A model generated the notes under the pieces. That model was not told the DNA's origin. It searched no databases and saw only the letters and a list, made by a program, of their open reading frames with translations. Positions 53,080-61,758 of a stretch of 64,000 bases of DNA are shown here, piece after piece (position 1 is the first letter of the stretch; each line of letters begins with the position of its first letter). The translations under genes were made by a program, and so were the position numbers. The stretch comes from Bacillus cereus. GTDB lineage: Bacteria; Bacillota; Bacilli; Bacillales; Bacillaceae_G. Where the stretch lies: contig NZ_CP089518.1 in the NCBI RefSeq assembly GCF_025917685.1, positions 3,411,001 through 3,475,000 of the forward strand, written 5' to 3'.

Positions 53080-53391
53080 CTATCTATTAGATTGATCTTT
53101 TATTTGAATTAAACCTTCTTGAAATAAACACTCTAAAAAGGAAAGAACTTGCTCTTCACAATCTTTTCGTTCAATATCATAGTTAGATACTAACATAGTA
53201 ACAAGCTGATTAATTATTATCGGCTTTTCAATAAGCTCCCATATTTCTCCGCCTATTTCACCTAAGTTATAATAATTTCCTTTTTGGACATTTAACATAA
53301 CTTTTTCTCCATCCATATCGCTCACTATATTACCTTCACTCTGTACAACGTTATGTTCTAATGATATTTTTCTCGAATGAACAACCATCAA
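53080..53391 (-). CDS. PqqD-like RiPP recognition element (B1)
   Basis: A 103-residue PqqD-fold protein that binds the precursor leader and delivers it to B2. Characteristic are DMDGEKVMLNVQKGNYYNLGEIGGEIWELIEKPIIINQLVTML and the Asp-rich helix after it. It overlaps the kinase gene by 41 bp. The start may be the ATG at 53391 or the next one (53388), both behind AGGGAG. Confidence 0.9.
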   Translation of the reverse strand: MMVVHSRKISLEHNVVQSEGNIVSDMDGEKVMLNVQKGNYYNLGEIGGEIWELIEKPIIINQLVTMLVSNYDIERKDCEEQVLSFLECLFQEGLIQIKDQSNR

Positions 53392-54322
53392 CCATACTCC
53401 CTTTCTGTATAGTATTTAAAATAACTTGCACAAGCTCATGAGCTGTAAATCTCGAATCCGGGCGTCTTAATTGAAACATTTCCATTCCACTTGCAATATT
53501 AGATGAGGTTTCAAAATGCCATTCCATCAATCCTAATTTAGAAATCAAAGAATTCCTAAAAGTATGTTGGTATAATTTACACAAGCGTGTGAGACCTTCA
53601 ATACGGGTCATCTCGATATCTTCTCCCTGCGTTTTTACTAATTCAATAACACCAGCAAGAGGTAATGGATCGGGGGAAAATTGAGAATTCACAGGAACAG
53701 CATACTTCGTTTCTCTTTCAAACAAAGGGCTAAATTGCGCTACTTCCATTCCTAACTCATTTATGCTCTCTTGCCATAATTTTTGTTGTGCGTAAGAAGG
53801 ATGAACTATTGCAGTATTTTTATTCAAAAGAGACACAGCAACTACATCATCACTTAAAAGCTGATATCCTATATTCAAAAAAGCCGAGGCTAACGTTGAT
53901 TTTCCAGCTCCTGAATCACCAATTAATGCATACGCTTTCCCATCTATGGCAATTACACTCCCATGCAATGGAAGTATTTTCCGTTGCATTAAAAGTGCCC
54001 CCATACAAGTTCCCAGAATGTATAATCGAATTTTATCTTCTTTCGCCTCTGGCATAGGTGAAAAAGTAATTTTCTCGCCCGCTTGGATAGAAAATATTGC
54101 AGTTTGAGGAACATGAAACATCACTACATCATCTTCCACTACAATGGTTTTTTGCTGTGATTCGTCATATCTACCCCATCGTTCAGATAAATCAGTTATT
54201 TCAATTTGAACATCTGTCATCTCTTTCTTTTCATTCAGCTGAGACAACTCGGGTAATGGGACTTCACTTACTATTTTTAACCCGAAGGCTTTGTATAACA
54301 CATTTCCCATCGAATCGATCAT
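53351..54322 (-). CDS. Lasso peptide HPr-kinase-like Ser kinase (K)
   Basis: A 323-residue protein of the HPrK/PEPCK-like kinase family found in paeninodin-type lasso clusters. Walker A is GDSGAGKST (135-143), preceded by LPLHGS with His 120 and followed by the metal-binding LLSDDV (155-160). Known relatives phosphorylate the C-terminal Ser of the precursor before maturation, and the precursor here ends in Ser. The ATG at 54322 has GGGGTG six bases upstream; a GTG three codons earlier is possible. Confidence 0.88.
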   Translation of the reverse strand: MIDSMGNVLYKAFGLKIVSEVPLPELSQLNEKKEMTDVQIEITDLSERWGRYDESQQKTIVVEDDVVMFHVPQTAIFSIQAGEKITFSPMPEAKEDKIRLYILGTCMGALLMQRKILPLHGSVIAIDGKAYALIGDSGAGKSTLASAFLNIGYQLLSDDVVAVSLLNKNTAIVHPSYAQQKLWQESINELGMEVAQFSPLFERETKYAVPVNSQFSPDPLPLAGVIELVKTQGEDIEMTRIEGLTRLCKLYQHTFRNSLISKLGLMEWHFETSSNIASGMEMFQLRRPDSRFTAHELVQVILNTIQKGSMVDGCSFEKNIIRT

Positions 54323-54353
54323 CCTATTCACCCCACATTGTCAATTTTTTTTG

Positions 54354-54388
54354 AAAGCTCTTATATAATAAAACTATATAAGAGCTTT
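54354..54388. other. Stem-loop between lasso precursor and kinase genes
   Basis: AAAGCTCTTATATA / TATATAAGAGCTTT is a 14-bp perfect stem with a 7-nt loop, 15 bp past the precursor stop. On the operon's strand no U run follows, so it fits an RNA-processing or 3'-protection element better than a full terminator. Confidence 0.6.
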
Positions 54389-54402
54389 ATTTTTCCAATG
54401 AC

Positions 54403-54528
54403 TTAACTATACTTCACTGGATCATCTGGATCAGGTTGAACTGCGTCAGGAATTTTATGTCCTGGCCCCGCCATAGTCATATTAATATTAAGTACTTCTA
54501 ATACAGGTTGTTTCCATTCCTTTTTCAT
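54403..54528 (-). CDS. Lasso peptide precursor (A)
   Basis: A 41-codon gene with GGGGTG before ATG. The leader MKKEWKQPVLEVLNINMTM (19 residues) has the conserved Thr at position -2. The core is predicted as ring AGPGHKIPD plus tail AVQPDPDDPVKYS (22 residues). Ala1 amine to Asp9 side chain would give a nine-membered macrolactam. The AGPG start, PD at 8-9 and the acidic PDPD tail ending in Ser closely resemble paeninodin. Ring residues His5-Lys6 differ from that peptide. It lies 15 bp after the cyclase gene rather than before it. Confidence 0.93.
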   Translation of the reverse strand: MKKEWKQPVLEVLNINMTMAGPGHKIPDAVQPDPDDPVKYS

Positions 54529-54543
54529 ACATATCACCCCCTT

Positions 54544-56481
54544 TCATATTAAATTTTTTATAAATCGATAGAAGATTAAGCTACGCATTAAAATTCTAAA
54601 ATCTAAATCAAATGCATATTCTGGTCGAGGTTCTTTACATATTTTTGAGATAGCTTTCTTAATTACCTCTACATTTAGAAATTCAGAGATTATTGGATCT
54701 ACACTAAGTTCTTGAACTTCCTCAATAAATTCATTCCAAAAAGGAGTCATACGATAAACACCATCTGCACCCTGAACACCTCGAACGCGTTGATTTAATC
54801 GTACTTTATCCGGAAGGAAATTTTTTGTGGCTCTCCGAATAAGAGATCGATCTAAACCATTTTGAACATACTGTTCTTCTGGGACTGACAAACAAAATTG
54901 AATAATCCGTAAGTCATTTGTAGGATCACGATCCCATAAAGCATAACGTAACGATAATTTCGTTTCATACGTTCCATTTATGCTCCAATAATAAGGTTTT
55001 TCAAATTGTTCTCTTTTCATGTCATATGCATTTGATATAAAGGTACCTGTTATATCAACATCCTGTTCTTTGAGCCTATCAAAAACATTCATTTTTTTTG
55101 CAAATTCCGGATTGATTATTATAGGAAAAACATCTTGTTCCTCTGAAGAAAGTAACTGATGCAAAAACGGAAATGCCTTTCTTCTTACCACTTCAAAAAC
55201 ACGTGCTTTTTTCACTCCTATATTTCTACTATATAAATATAGTTCACGATAAAACCGAATCCAATGTAGCTTTTTCAATAACATTGCCTGGTAATCAAAA
55301 ATAGGCCCCCATGATACTGTCCAATTACCTCTTTGACCACTAAGGAGTACTCCTATGTCACGCTGAGATGCTTTTTCATAAACTCCCCTCAACCAAAAGG
55401 TATTCTCAAAAAATTTATACGGCATCTCCATTGTTTCCAACCAATCATCAATTTCCGATAATGGGCTTCTTTCCGGTAATTCTAAATAATAATCCTGTAT
55501 ATTCCCTACATATTGTACAGTCGATTGAATAAATGGTCTTTCGTCAGCTATCCTACCTTTGTGTGTCCAATCTTCAAATCCTTCTGCCGGGACATAACTA
55601 AACGTATGTAATTTTTTATTTTCAGCACGTAAATCTTTTGCAGCAAAGCTAACGACAGACCCTGAGTCTAGCCCTCCGCTCAAATGAGCTCCTACTTGGT
55701 GATGTGTTCGTAAACGTACCTTCACTGCACTTTGATACACCTCTCGAAACGCCTCTTCATACTCTTCATTTGATTTTAAATTAAGCATTTTTCCAGCAGT
55801 TGGTATATAGTATCGCGAAAACTCAACTTTGCCATCTTTCACCAAAACAGTGTGTGATGGAGGCACCTGTTCTATATATTTATAGACCGTTAGCTGTGGA
55901 TCTACTGATTCAAAATTTACAGGTATAGCTAAAAATTCAGCAATCCACTGCTCATTCAATTTTTTCTCAACATATGGTAGAGTAAATAACGGTTTTATAA
56001 TAGTACAAAAAGCAAATTTGTTCTCACTACGATAAAAATAAAGTGTTCGGCTCCCAGAAAAATCTCTAGCTCCAAAAAGAATTTGTTTTTTCTCATCCCA
56101 AATCATAAAGGAAAAATCGCCCACCAAATATTTCGGTGTTGCCTCTCCCCATTTCTGATAAGAGAGTAAAATCAACTCACTATCTGTCATGTTTTTTCTA
56201 TCAGCATAATCTACTTGTAATTTTTCAAACAACTCATCACGATTATCAATAATAGCATCTGCTGTAATTGCCAGTTGTTCTTCATAATTATAGAAGGGTA
56301 ATTGTTCACCAACTGACTCTGGTGTAATCCATTGTGCGTGACATCCCAGGAAAACGTTTTCTTTGTGCCATATTTGAATATCATCAGCAGGGTACTTTTG
56401 TAAGTCACTCATTAATCGTGTACCATGTTCAATTGATACAGCTTCATTATTAAAGTGAATAATGCCAGTTATAGCGCTCAT
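54544..56481 (-). CDS. Lasso cyclase, asparagine synthetase-like (C)
   Basis: A 645-residue ATP-dependent macrolactam synthetase. The N-terminal glutaminase-like domain begins MSAITGI, lacking the Cys2 of true asparagine synthetase, as in lasso cyclases. The C-terminal domain has the PP-loop SGGLDS at 268-273. It adenylates the Asp9 side chain and joins it to the Ala1 amine after leader removal. I placed the start at the ATG at 56481 behind GAGGTGGG. It is the first gene of the operon, upstream of the precursor. Confidence 0.92.
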   Translation of the reverse strand: MSAITGIIHFNNEAVSIEHGTRLMSDLQKYPADDIQIWHKENVFLGCHAQWITPESVGEQLPFYNYEEQLAITADAIIDNRDELFEKLQVDYADRKNMTDSELILLSYQKWGEATPKYLVGDFSFMIWDEKKQILFGARDFSGSRTLYFYRSENKFAFCTIIKPLFTLPYVEKKLNEQWIAEFLAIPVNFESVDPQLTVYKYIEQVPPSHTVLVKDGKVEFSRYYIPTAGKMLNLKSNEEYEEAFREVYQSAVKVRLRTHHQVGAHLSGGLDSGSVVSFAAKDLRAENKKLHTFSYVPAEGFEDWTHKGRIADERPFIQSTVQYVGNIQDYYLELPERSPLSEIDDWLETMEMPYKFFENTFWLRGVYEKASQRDIGVLLSGQRGNWTVSWGPIFDYQAMLLKKLHWIRFYRELYLYSRNIGVKKARVFEVVRRKAFPFLHQLLSSEEQDVFPIIINPEFAKKMNVFDRLKEQDVDITGTFISNAYDMKREQFEKPYYWSINGTYETKLSLRYALWDRDPTNDLRIIQFCLSVPEEQYVQNGLDRSLIRRATKNFLPDKVRLNQRVRGVQGADGVYRMTPFWNEFIEEVQELSVDPIISEFLNVEVIKKAISKICKEPRPEYAFDLDFRILMRSLIFYRFIKNLI

Positions 56482-56784
56482 TTTTCCCACCTCTTATACA
56501 ACAAGTTACTAAAAATGTTTTATTTATTTCATGCAACTCACCTATACGTTCTTTTTAAAGAACGTATAGGTTTTTTAACACCTAATTGATTAAATTCTCT
56601 GATTCACTAACGAATCGGGGTATAGATATGTTAAAGTTATCATTATATTTTCTCTACGTCAACACGATAATGGTAATTATCACCAAATAAGTTCCATTAA
56701 AGTTCGTTATAATGAACTTTAATGGAACAAATATATGAGTCCAACATTTTTTATCCTATTTATTTCTCTTTGAATTATTCCATG
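56482..56784 (-). promoter_or_regulatory. Lasso operon upstream region
   Basis: From the operon outward it holds a perfect 14-bp hairpin (CCTATACGTTCTTT / AAAGAACGTATAGG, 56541-56570) with a U run only on the plus strand. Next is a TATAAT at 56642-56647 with a weak -35 (TTATCG). Then comes a Fur-like dyad GATAATGGTAATTATC (56666-56681). Last is a 15-bp hairpin, GTTCCATTAAAGTTC / GAACTTTAATGGAAC (56691-56728), probably ending the aminotransferase transcript. Confidence 0.5.
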
Positions 56785-57936
56785 TTATATAATATTTATT
56801 ATAGCCTGAATAACTCTCCGTTGATCCTCATCCATCATATTGGAACCCGAAGGGAGACAAACCCCCTGTTCAAATAATCTTTTAGATACATCATTATCTT
56901 TCTGATGAGAATAATACTTACTTTCTTTAAAAAGTGGCTGCATATGTAGTGGCTTCCAAGTAGGACGTGCTTCAATATTCTCTTCTGCTAAGGTTGTCAA
57001 TAATTTTTCAATAGAGATACCAGATTCCTTTTCATCAATCATCATAGTTGTAAGCCAACGATTCGAGCGAGTATTTTCTAATTCCGGCATAAAACAAAAT
57101 CCAGGTATGTGAGATAATTCTTCATAATACCGATTAAATATACACCTTCTAGTCCTCACTCTATCTTCTAAAACTTCTAATTGCCCTCTCCCAACACCAG
57201 CTAATATATTACTCATTCTATAATTGTAACCTATCTCACTATGTTCATAATGTAGTGCTGGATCCTTTGCTTGCGTCGCTAAAAATTTTGCTTTCACTAA
57301 TGCTTCCACATCATCTGATATAAGCATTCCACCACCTGAAGTTGTAATGATTTTATTTCCATTAAATGAATAAACCCCAAACCTCCCAAAAGTACCGCTC
57401 GCTTTTCCTTTATATGTAGAACCTAGAGATTCTGCTGCATCCTCAATTATAGGAACATCATATTGATTACAAAGCGAAAGAATTTCATCTAACTTAGCAC
57501 TCTGACCATATAAATGAACAAGAATAACAGCCTTCGGTAATTCCCCTGCTTTATTAGCATCATATAATGCAAGCGCTAGCGCTTGCGGTGACATATTCCA
57601 TGTTTCCGGTTCCGAGTCAATAAACACCGGTTCAGCTCCCAAATAAACAATTGGATTCGCACTCGCTACAAAAGTAAAACTTGAACAAAACACTGTATCT
57701 CCCTTTTTAACATCTAATAGTCTCAAAGCCAAATGAATAGCAGCCGTACCTGAACTAACTGCAGCCCCACCTTTAACTCCTACAAAAGATGCAAGTTCTC
57801 TTTCAAATTCATCTACATTTGGACCAAGAGGGGCAATCCAGTTTGTATCAAATGCATTTTGAATATATTTTTGTTCATTTCCACTCATGTGCGGTGAGGA
57901 AAGATAGATTCGTTTTTTATGCTGAATGGTTTGCAT
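56785..57936 (-). CDS. DegT/DnrJ/EryC1/StrS aminotransferase (EpsN-like)
   Basis: A 383-residue PLP-dependent sugar aminotransferase strikingly like B. subtilis EpsN. Shared features are IYLSSPHMSGNEQ, SNWIAPLGP-type start, VPIIEDAAESLGSTYKGK, SFNGNKIITTSGGGML with the PLP Lys, and IEARPTWKPLHMQPLF. It would convert a UDP-4-keto-6-deoxy sugar to the 4-amino sugar (bacillosamine-type). I set the start at the ATG at 57936 after AAAGGATG. Last gene of a glycan operon; no acetyltransferase follows. Confidence 0.9.
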   Translation of the reverse strand: MQTIQHKKRIYLSSPHMSGNEQKYIQNAFDTNWIAPLGPNVDEFERELASFVGVKGGAAVSSGTAAIHLALRLLDVKKGDTVFCSSFTFVASANPIVYLGAEPVFIDSEPETWNMSPQALALALYDANKAGELPKAVILVHLYGQSAKLDEILSLCNQYDVPIIEDAAESLGSTYKGKASGTFGRFGVYSFNGNKIITTSGGGMLISDDVEALVKAKFLATQAKDPALHYEHSEIGYNYRMSNILAGVGRGQLEVLEDRVRTRRCIFNRYYEELSHIPGFCFMPELENTRSNRWLTTMMIDEKESGISIEKLLTTLAEENIEARPTWKPLHMQPLFKESKYYSHQKDNDVSKRLFEQGVCLPSGSNMMDEDQRRVIQAIINII

Positions 57937-57967
57937 ATGAACACATCCTTTATACATATTTTTAAAA

Positions 57968-58663
57968 TTATGTATCTAAAAACATATGCTTTAATACAGG
58001 TATATCAGGGAGTCTTCTTAAATCATTTATTGTATAATGTGCTTTATAATCTTGCCCAACTATAAGATTATGGTAAATCCCATCTTCTCTATTAATATGA
58101 ATTGTTATCCAATTTAGTTTCTTCGCAGTTATAAAATCCTTACTTAAATTATCTCCTATATAAACACACTGCTGATGTGGAACCTGTAGTTCCTTACTTA
58201 TTTTTTCATAAGGAATTTGGCTCGGCTTCCAATATTCTTTTCCCAGCTCATCAGTGAGAATTATTGAGTGAAATCTCTCTTTTAACTTTAATGCATTAAT
58301 TTTCTTTTCTTGGGCAACTAAATATCCGTCTGAAATAAGTCCTATTTTAACGGTATTAACTAAATTATTTAGTACCCAATCCGCTTCATCCAACAATTGA
58401 ATATCTGGTTTATGAAACCTATACTGTTCTATCAAATTACTAATCAATTTTTCATCGTAAGGAATGTTTAACTTTTCTAGTGTTTCATTAAACACGAACC
58501 TTCTTTCCCCCGAATCGAATAATTGAATTGCAATATTATAAAATCCAGTTTTCTTATACTTCTCTTTAATCCAATCATCCACTGCTTTAAAACCACTTAC
58601 AACATAATCTTTCTCTTTATATAAAGTATCATCCATATCAAAAACAATTGCTTTAATCACCAT
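57968..58663 (-). CDS. HAD-family hydrolase
   Basis: A 231-residue haloacid dehalogenase-superfamily phosphatase with motif I VFDMDDTLYKEK at residues 7-18, a cap of about 75 residues, and the motif IV-like YIGDNLSKDFITAKKLNW. The ATG at 58663 overlaps the ATP-grasp gene's end region, so they are coupled. Some HAD proteins next to ATP-grasp and sugar genes dephosphorylate sugar or polyol precursors; the substrate is unknown. Confidence 0.85.
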   Translation of the reverse strand: MVIKAIVFDMDDTLYKEKDYVVSGFKAVDDWIKEKYKKTGFYNIAIQLFDSGERRFVFNETLEKLNIPYDEKLISNLIEQYRFHKPDIQLLDEADWVLNNLVNTVKIGLISDGYLVAQEKKINALKLKERFHSIILTDELGKEYWKPSQIPYEKISKELQVPHQQCVYIGDNLSKDFITAKKLNWITIHINREDGIYHNLIVGQDYKAHYTINDLRRLPDIPVLKHMFLDT

Positions 58664-58664
58664 C

Positions 58665-59627
58665 TTAAATACTCTCCATAAAAACCGCTTCATCATATCT
58701 AAGCATCGTTAAGTTTTCTCTCCAATTAAAGTCCCTATCTATAAAAACTTCCCCCTGACACATTTTAATTGTCCAAAGCGGAAAATTTGCTCCCGCCTCT
58801 ATGGATAATGGAATCCCTCCACCAAAACGAGGATTTATTTCAATAAACTTAATTTCCCCATCTTCTTTTTTAAAACATTGTAAAGTTATACAGCCAACAG
58901 GATCAGGAAGTGCCTGAATTACATTTTCTGCAGCTTTAATGATTTCAAAATCCTTTTTGGTCATTCCTTTGCTTACCTCACCCGCTCGTGTTTCTATACG
59001 CAATCTAGGAACAATTGTTTTTATATTTCCATTGAAATCTACCATTACATCTATAGTGTATTCTTCCCCTGAAACGTATTCTTGTATCATAGCGTTAGGT
59101 ATATACTCCTTGAAGAATTCTAATTCCTTTTCATTCATAATTTTTGTTACACCTTTACTAGAACTTCCATTATATGGCTTAATTAATAATGGAAATTGAT
59201 ATTCTTTCCTTTCAATTTCTTCATCACTATATACTTTAGGCGTTGGAATATTATTAGAAACAAAGAAGTTATATGTGTATTTTTTGTTATTAGCTATTTT
59301 ATTTAATTCCAAACTAGAAACTAGTATTTTTACACCGATACTTTCAAAAACCTTCGCATTATTAGCCAAAAGGATTAATTCCGTATCAATTAACGGAATT
59401 ATTAGTTTTATCATTTCAGATCTACATATCTTTAATAATTCATTAATATACCCTTCTTCATTTACACGCGGAACAACAAAATGCTTATCGCTAAAGTAAA
59501 TGGTAGGAGCAGTTTCTTTTAAGTCTGCAGTAAAGATTTTCCCTTCGATTCCTTCTTGTTTAAGTACTTCCTTGAATTTTTTAATTAAGGCAACCCTCCT
59601 ACCTGAGCTAGTAAACAAAATATTCAT
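58665..59627 (-). CDS. ATP-grasp ligase (PylC/CarB-like)
   Basis: A 320-residue ATP-grasp enzyme starting MNILFTSSGRRVALIKKF. The ATP-binding region PLLIKPYNGSSSKGVTKI (about 156-173) is followed by QEYVSGEEYTIDV and the Mg-binding FIEINPRFGGGIPL near 280. It would form a C-N bond using an acyl-phosphate, for example amidation or aminoacylation of an amino sugar. The ATG at 59627 has GGAG six bases upstream and overlaps the end of the sugar transferase gene. Confidence 0.88.
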   Translation of the reverse strand: MNILFTSSGRRVALIKKFKEVLKQEGIEGKIFTADLKETAPTIYFSDKHFVVPRVNEEGYINELLKICRSEMIKLIIPLIDTELILLANNAKVFESIGVKILVSSLELNKIANNKKYTYNFFVSNNIPTPKVYSDEEIERKEYQFPLLIKPYNGSSSKGVTKIMNEKELEFFKEYIPNAMIQEYVSGEEYTIDVMVDFNGNIKTIVPRLRIETRAGEVSKGMTKKDFEIIKAAENVIQALPDPVGCITLQCFKKEDGEIKFIEINPRFGGGIPLSIEAGANFPLWTIKMCQGEVFIDRDFNWRENLTMLRYDEAVFMESI

Positions 59628-59628
59628 T

Positions 59629-60234
59629 TCATTCTCCACCACGCTCGATTCCCCCCTTAAAAACTGGCATAGTCACATGCTTATTATTTGTTATCCCTTC
59701 TGACTTTAAAACCTTACTAAAAGTCAGATATAAAATTTTCAAGTCTAAAAGAAAACTTTGATTCTCAACATACCATACATCTAATTTGAATTTTTCATCC
59801 CATGAGATACTATTTCTTCCATTAATTTGAGCCCACCCAGTGATTCCAGGTCTTACATTATGCCTTTTAGCTTGCTCTTTCGAATATAAAGGCAAATATT
59901 CCATTAATAATGGTCGAGGACCCACCAAACTTAATTGACCTTTTAGCACATTTATTAATTGTGGTAATTCATCTAAACTATATTTTCTAAGAAATTCCCC
60001 AAATTTAGTTAATCTAACGTAATCAGATAGCAGCTCGCCATCACTATCTCTAGCATCAGTCATCGTACGAAACTTGTAAAGGTAAAAAGGCTGTCCATGT
60101 AGTCCTGGACGTTGTTGTTTAAATAGAATAGGTGAGCCTATTCTAAACTTAACTAGGACTCCTACTAAAAGAATAACGTGACAAAAGCACAATAATAATA
60201 ATAAAGAAATAAGTATATCAAAGAGTCTCTTCAT
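59629..60234 (-). CDS. Bacterial sugar transferase (EpsL/PglC-like)
   Basis: A 201-residue initiating phosphoglycosyl transferase. N-terminal re-entrant membrane helix (4-28), then [23 protein letters not shown], the catalytic Asp-Glu region ([24 protein letters not shown]) and [21 protein letters not shown]. It moves a sugar-1-phosphate from UDP-sugar to undecaprenyl phosphate. As the first gene of this cassette it would start assembly of a glycan containing the aminotransferase product. Confidence 0.93.
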   Translation of the reverse strand: MKRLFDILISLLLLLCFCHVILLVGVLVKFRIGSPILFKQQRPGLHGQPFYLYKFRTMTDARDSDGELLSDYVRLTKFGEFLRKYSLDELPQLINVLKGQLSLVGPRPLLMEYLPLYSKEQAKRHNVRPGITGWAQINGRNSISWDEKFKLDVWYVENQSFLLDLKILYLTFSKVLKSEGITNNKHVTMPVFKGGIERGGE

Positions 60235-60475
60235 TAATAATCATACTCCTTGCTAAAATTTTTACGAATGCCTTTTTCAAAGATAAATAGACAAAAAAAC
60301 ATTCATTACAAACTTACTTCATTTCACTATACATCTTAGAAAAAAATTTAAACCTCGTATTTTTTAATTCCTTTTTTATTTATACATTTAGTTCCTCTTA
60401 AATTTATTGTTGATTTCACTTTTCAAAATCACTTTTTATCCCTATCATTTATTTACAATTAAATTCGTAAAAAAA

Positions 60476-61525
60476 CTATTCAATCGCTCTTTGGTTATCA
60501 CGTACAATAAAACTCTTTTTGTCAATCATTCGCACTACAGGTTTATATATACAATTTATTACATACGATGAAGCAATACATAACGTTATCAACCAAATAA
60601 AAATTATGATTGGATATCTAGGTGCAAATATAAGCTCTGGAAAAATTGACATATAAAAAAACATATGAGTCAACCATATGTTTGTCGAATGATCCCCCAA
60701 AAAAGCTAATATATGTTGTATAACACTACTCTTATTCATAAGAATAAAGAAACTAATAAATGCAATAGCCGTAAAAGGGGCGATAATCATAGATTCATAA
60801 AAAGCATGTAAAACTATTAACATGATTATCCCTATAGCACAAAGTGTATTCTTATAAGACATGTCATAAAATTTATTATATAGTTTCGAATAAATTTTTT
60901 CTTTCGCAAAAATAGTACCTACAATAAATGGAAGTAAAGATGTACCAACCAATACCACGGCATTTACTGACATACCTAGAATTGTATGATGCCCAACATC
61001 CAAAACATTTTTTATACGTTGAATATAACTCACTAAATATATAGTTCCAAAAACCAGTAACAAACTTAATGAATTATATTTCCTCACCAATTTAGTCAAT
61101 AACGGTGCTAAAAAGACAAGAATAATATATGTCTGTAAAAACCACCATGCACCATTATATGAAGATGATAGTACAAAGACATTGAGAAGGAACTTTATTA
61201 TACCACCTGAGAAAACCTCTGATTTACCTGAAAAAAATCCTACAACAACAAATAGAACAAGCACTATCCAATAGTTCATTAATAGTTTTAAGATACGTAT
61301 ACAGTTTCTATTTACATTTAATCTTTGTTCTTTATAAAAAATTACATATAAACCATAACCACTTACAAAACAATATATAGGTACACATGCATCTCCAAAT
61401 AATGCCAAGTAGTAAACTAGCGGCGTTCCATTGATTGTTATAAAGTTTTCATACATCCCATTAACTTCTTTCCTACCAAACAGGTGAAGTAACAACATGA
61501 GTAATATAGCTGCTCCTTTTAACAT
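60476..61525 (-). CDS. Membrane acyltransferase (OafA/YrhL family 3)
   Basis: A 349-residue protein with about ten transmembrane helices of the acyltransferase-3 family: LKGAAILLMLLLHLFGRKE at the N-terminus (catalytic-type His), YCFVSGYGLY near 52. It O-acylates surface polysaccharides. The annotated ATG (61525) has only a weak site. A strong AGGAGGAG lies 36 nt upstream with in-frame codons for IEISKSDAK between, so the true start may be a rare codon. The 240-bp gap to the sugar transferase holds no gene. Confidence 0.82.
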   Translation of the reverse strand: MLKGAAILLMLLLHLFGRKEVNGMYENFITINGTPLVYYLALFGDACVPIYCFVSGYGLYVIFYKEQRLNVNRNCIRILKLLMNYWIVLVLFVVVGFFSGKSEVFSGGIIKFLLNVFVLSSSYNGAWWFLQTYIILVFLAPLLTKLVRKYNSLSLLLVFGTIYLVSYIQRIKNVLDVGHHTILGMSVNAVVLVGTSLLPFIVGTIFAKEKIYSKLYNKFYDMSYKNTLCAIGIIMLIVLHAFYESMIIAPFTAIAFISFFILMNKSSVIQHILAFLGDHSTNIWLTHMFFYMSIFPELIFAPRYPIIIFIWLITLCIASSYVINCIYKPVVRMIDKKSFIVRDNQRAIE

Positions 61526-61694
61526 TTTCGCATCACTTTTTGAAATTTCTATAAAATCGAATCTCCTCCTTTCATATCTGCTGGTTTCTCATTATACATT
61601 CCATATCAGCTGTTTTATTTAAGCCGTATATAATTAAATTTAGTTGTCGTTATATGATACTTCTTCCTAAAGTTTTAAAAATCCCAACATAAAT

Positions 61695-61735
61695 AAAAAG
61701 CCACTATGCTTATGAAAACATTGTGGCCTTTCTCT
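61695..61735 (-). terminator. Terminator of the beta-helix protein gene
   Basis: GCCAC / GTGGC(C) stem with A/T-rich arms; TTTTTATTT follows on the minus strand. Confidence 0.6.
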
Positions 61736-61758
61736 TTTTATATTAATAATTCAACACA

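Noticed and set aside
54354..54388. Hairpin after the lasso precursor as a full terminator
   Set aside because: No U run on the operon's strand, and the K, B1, B2, N and D genes continue in the same direction without another clear promoter.
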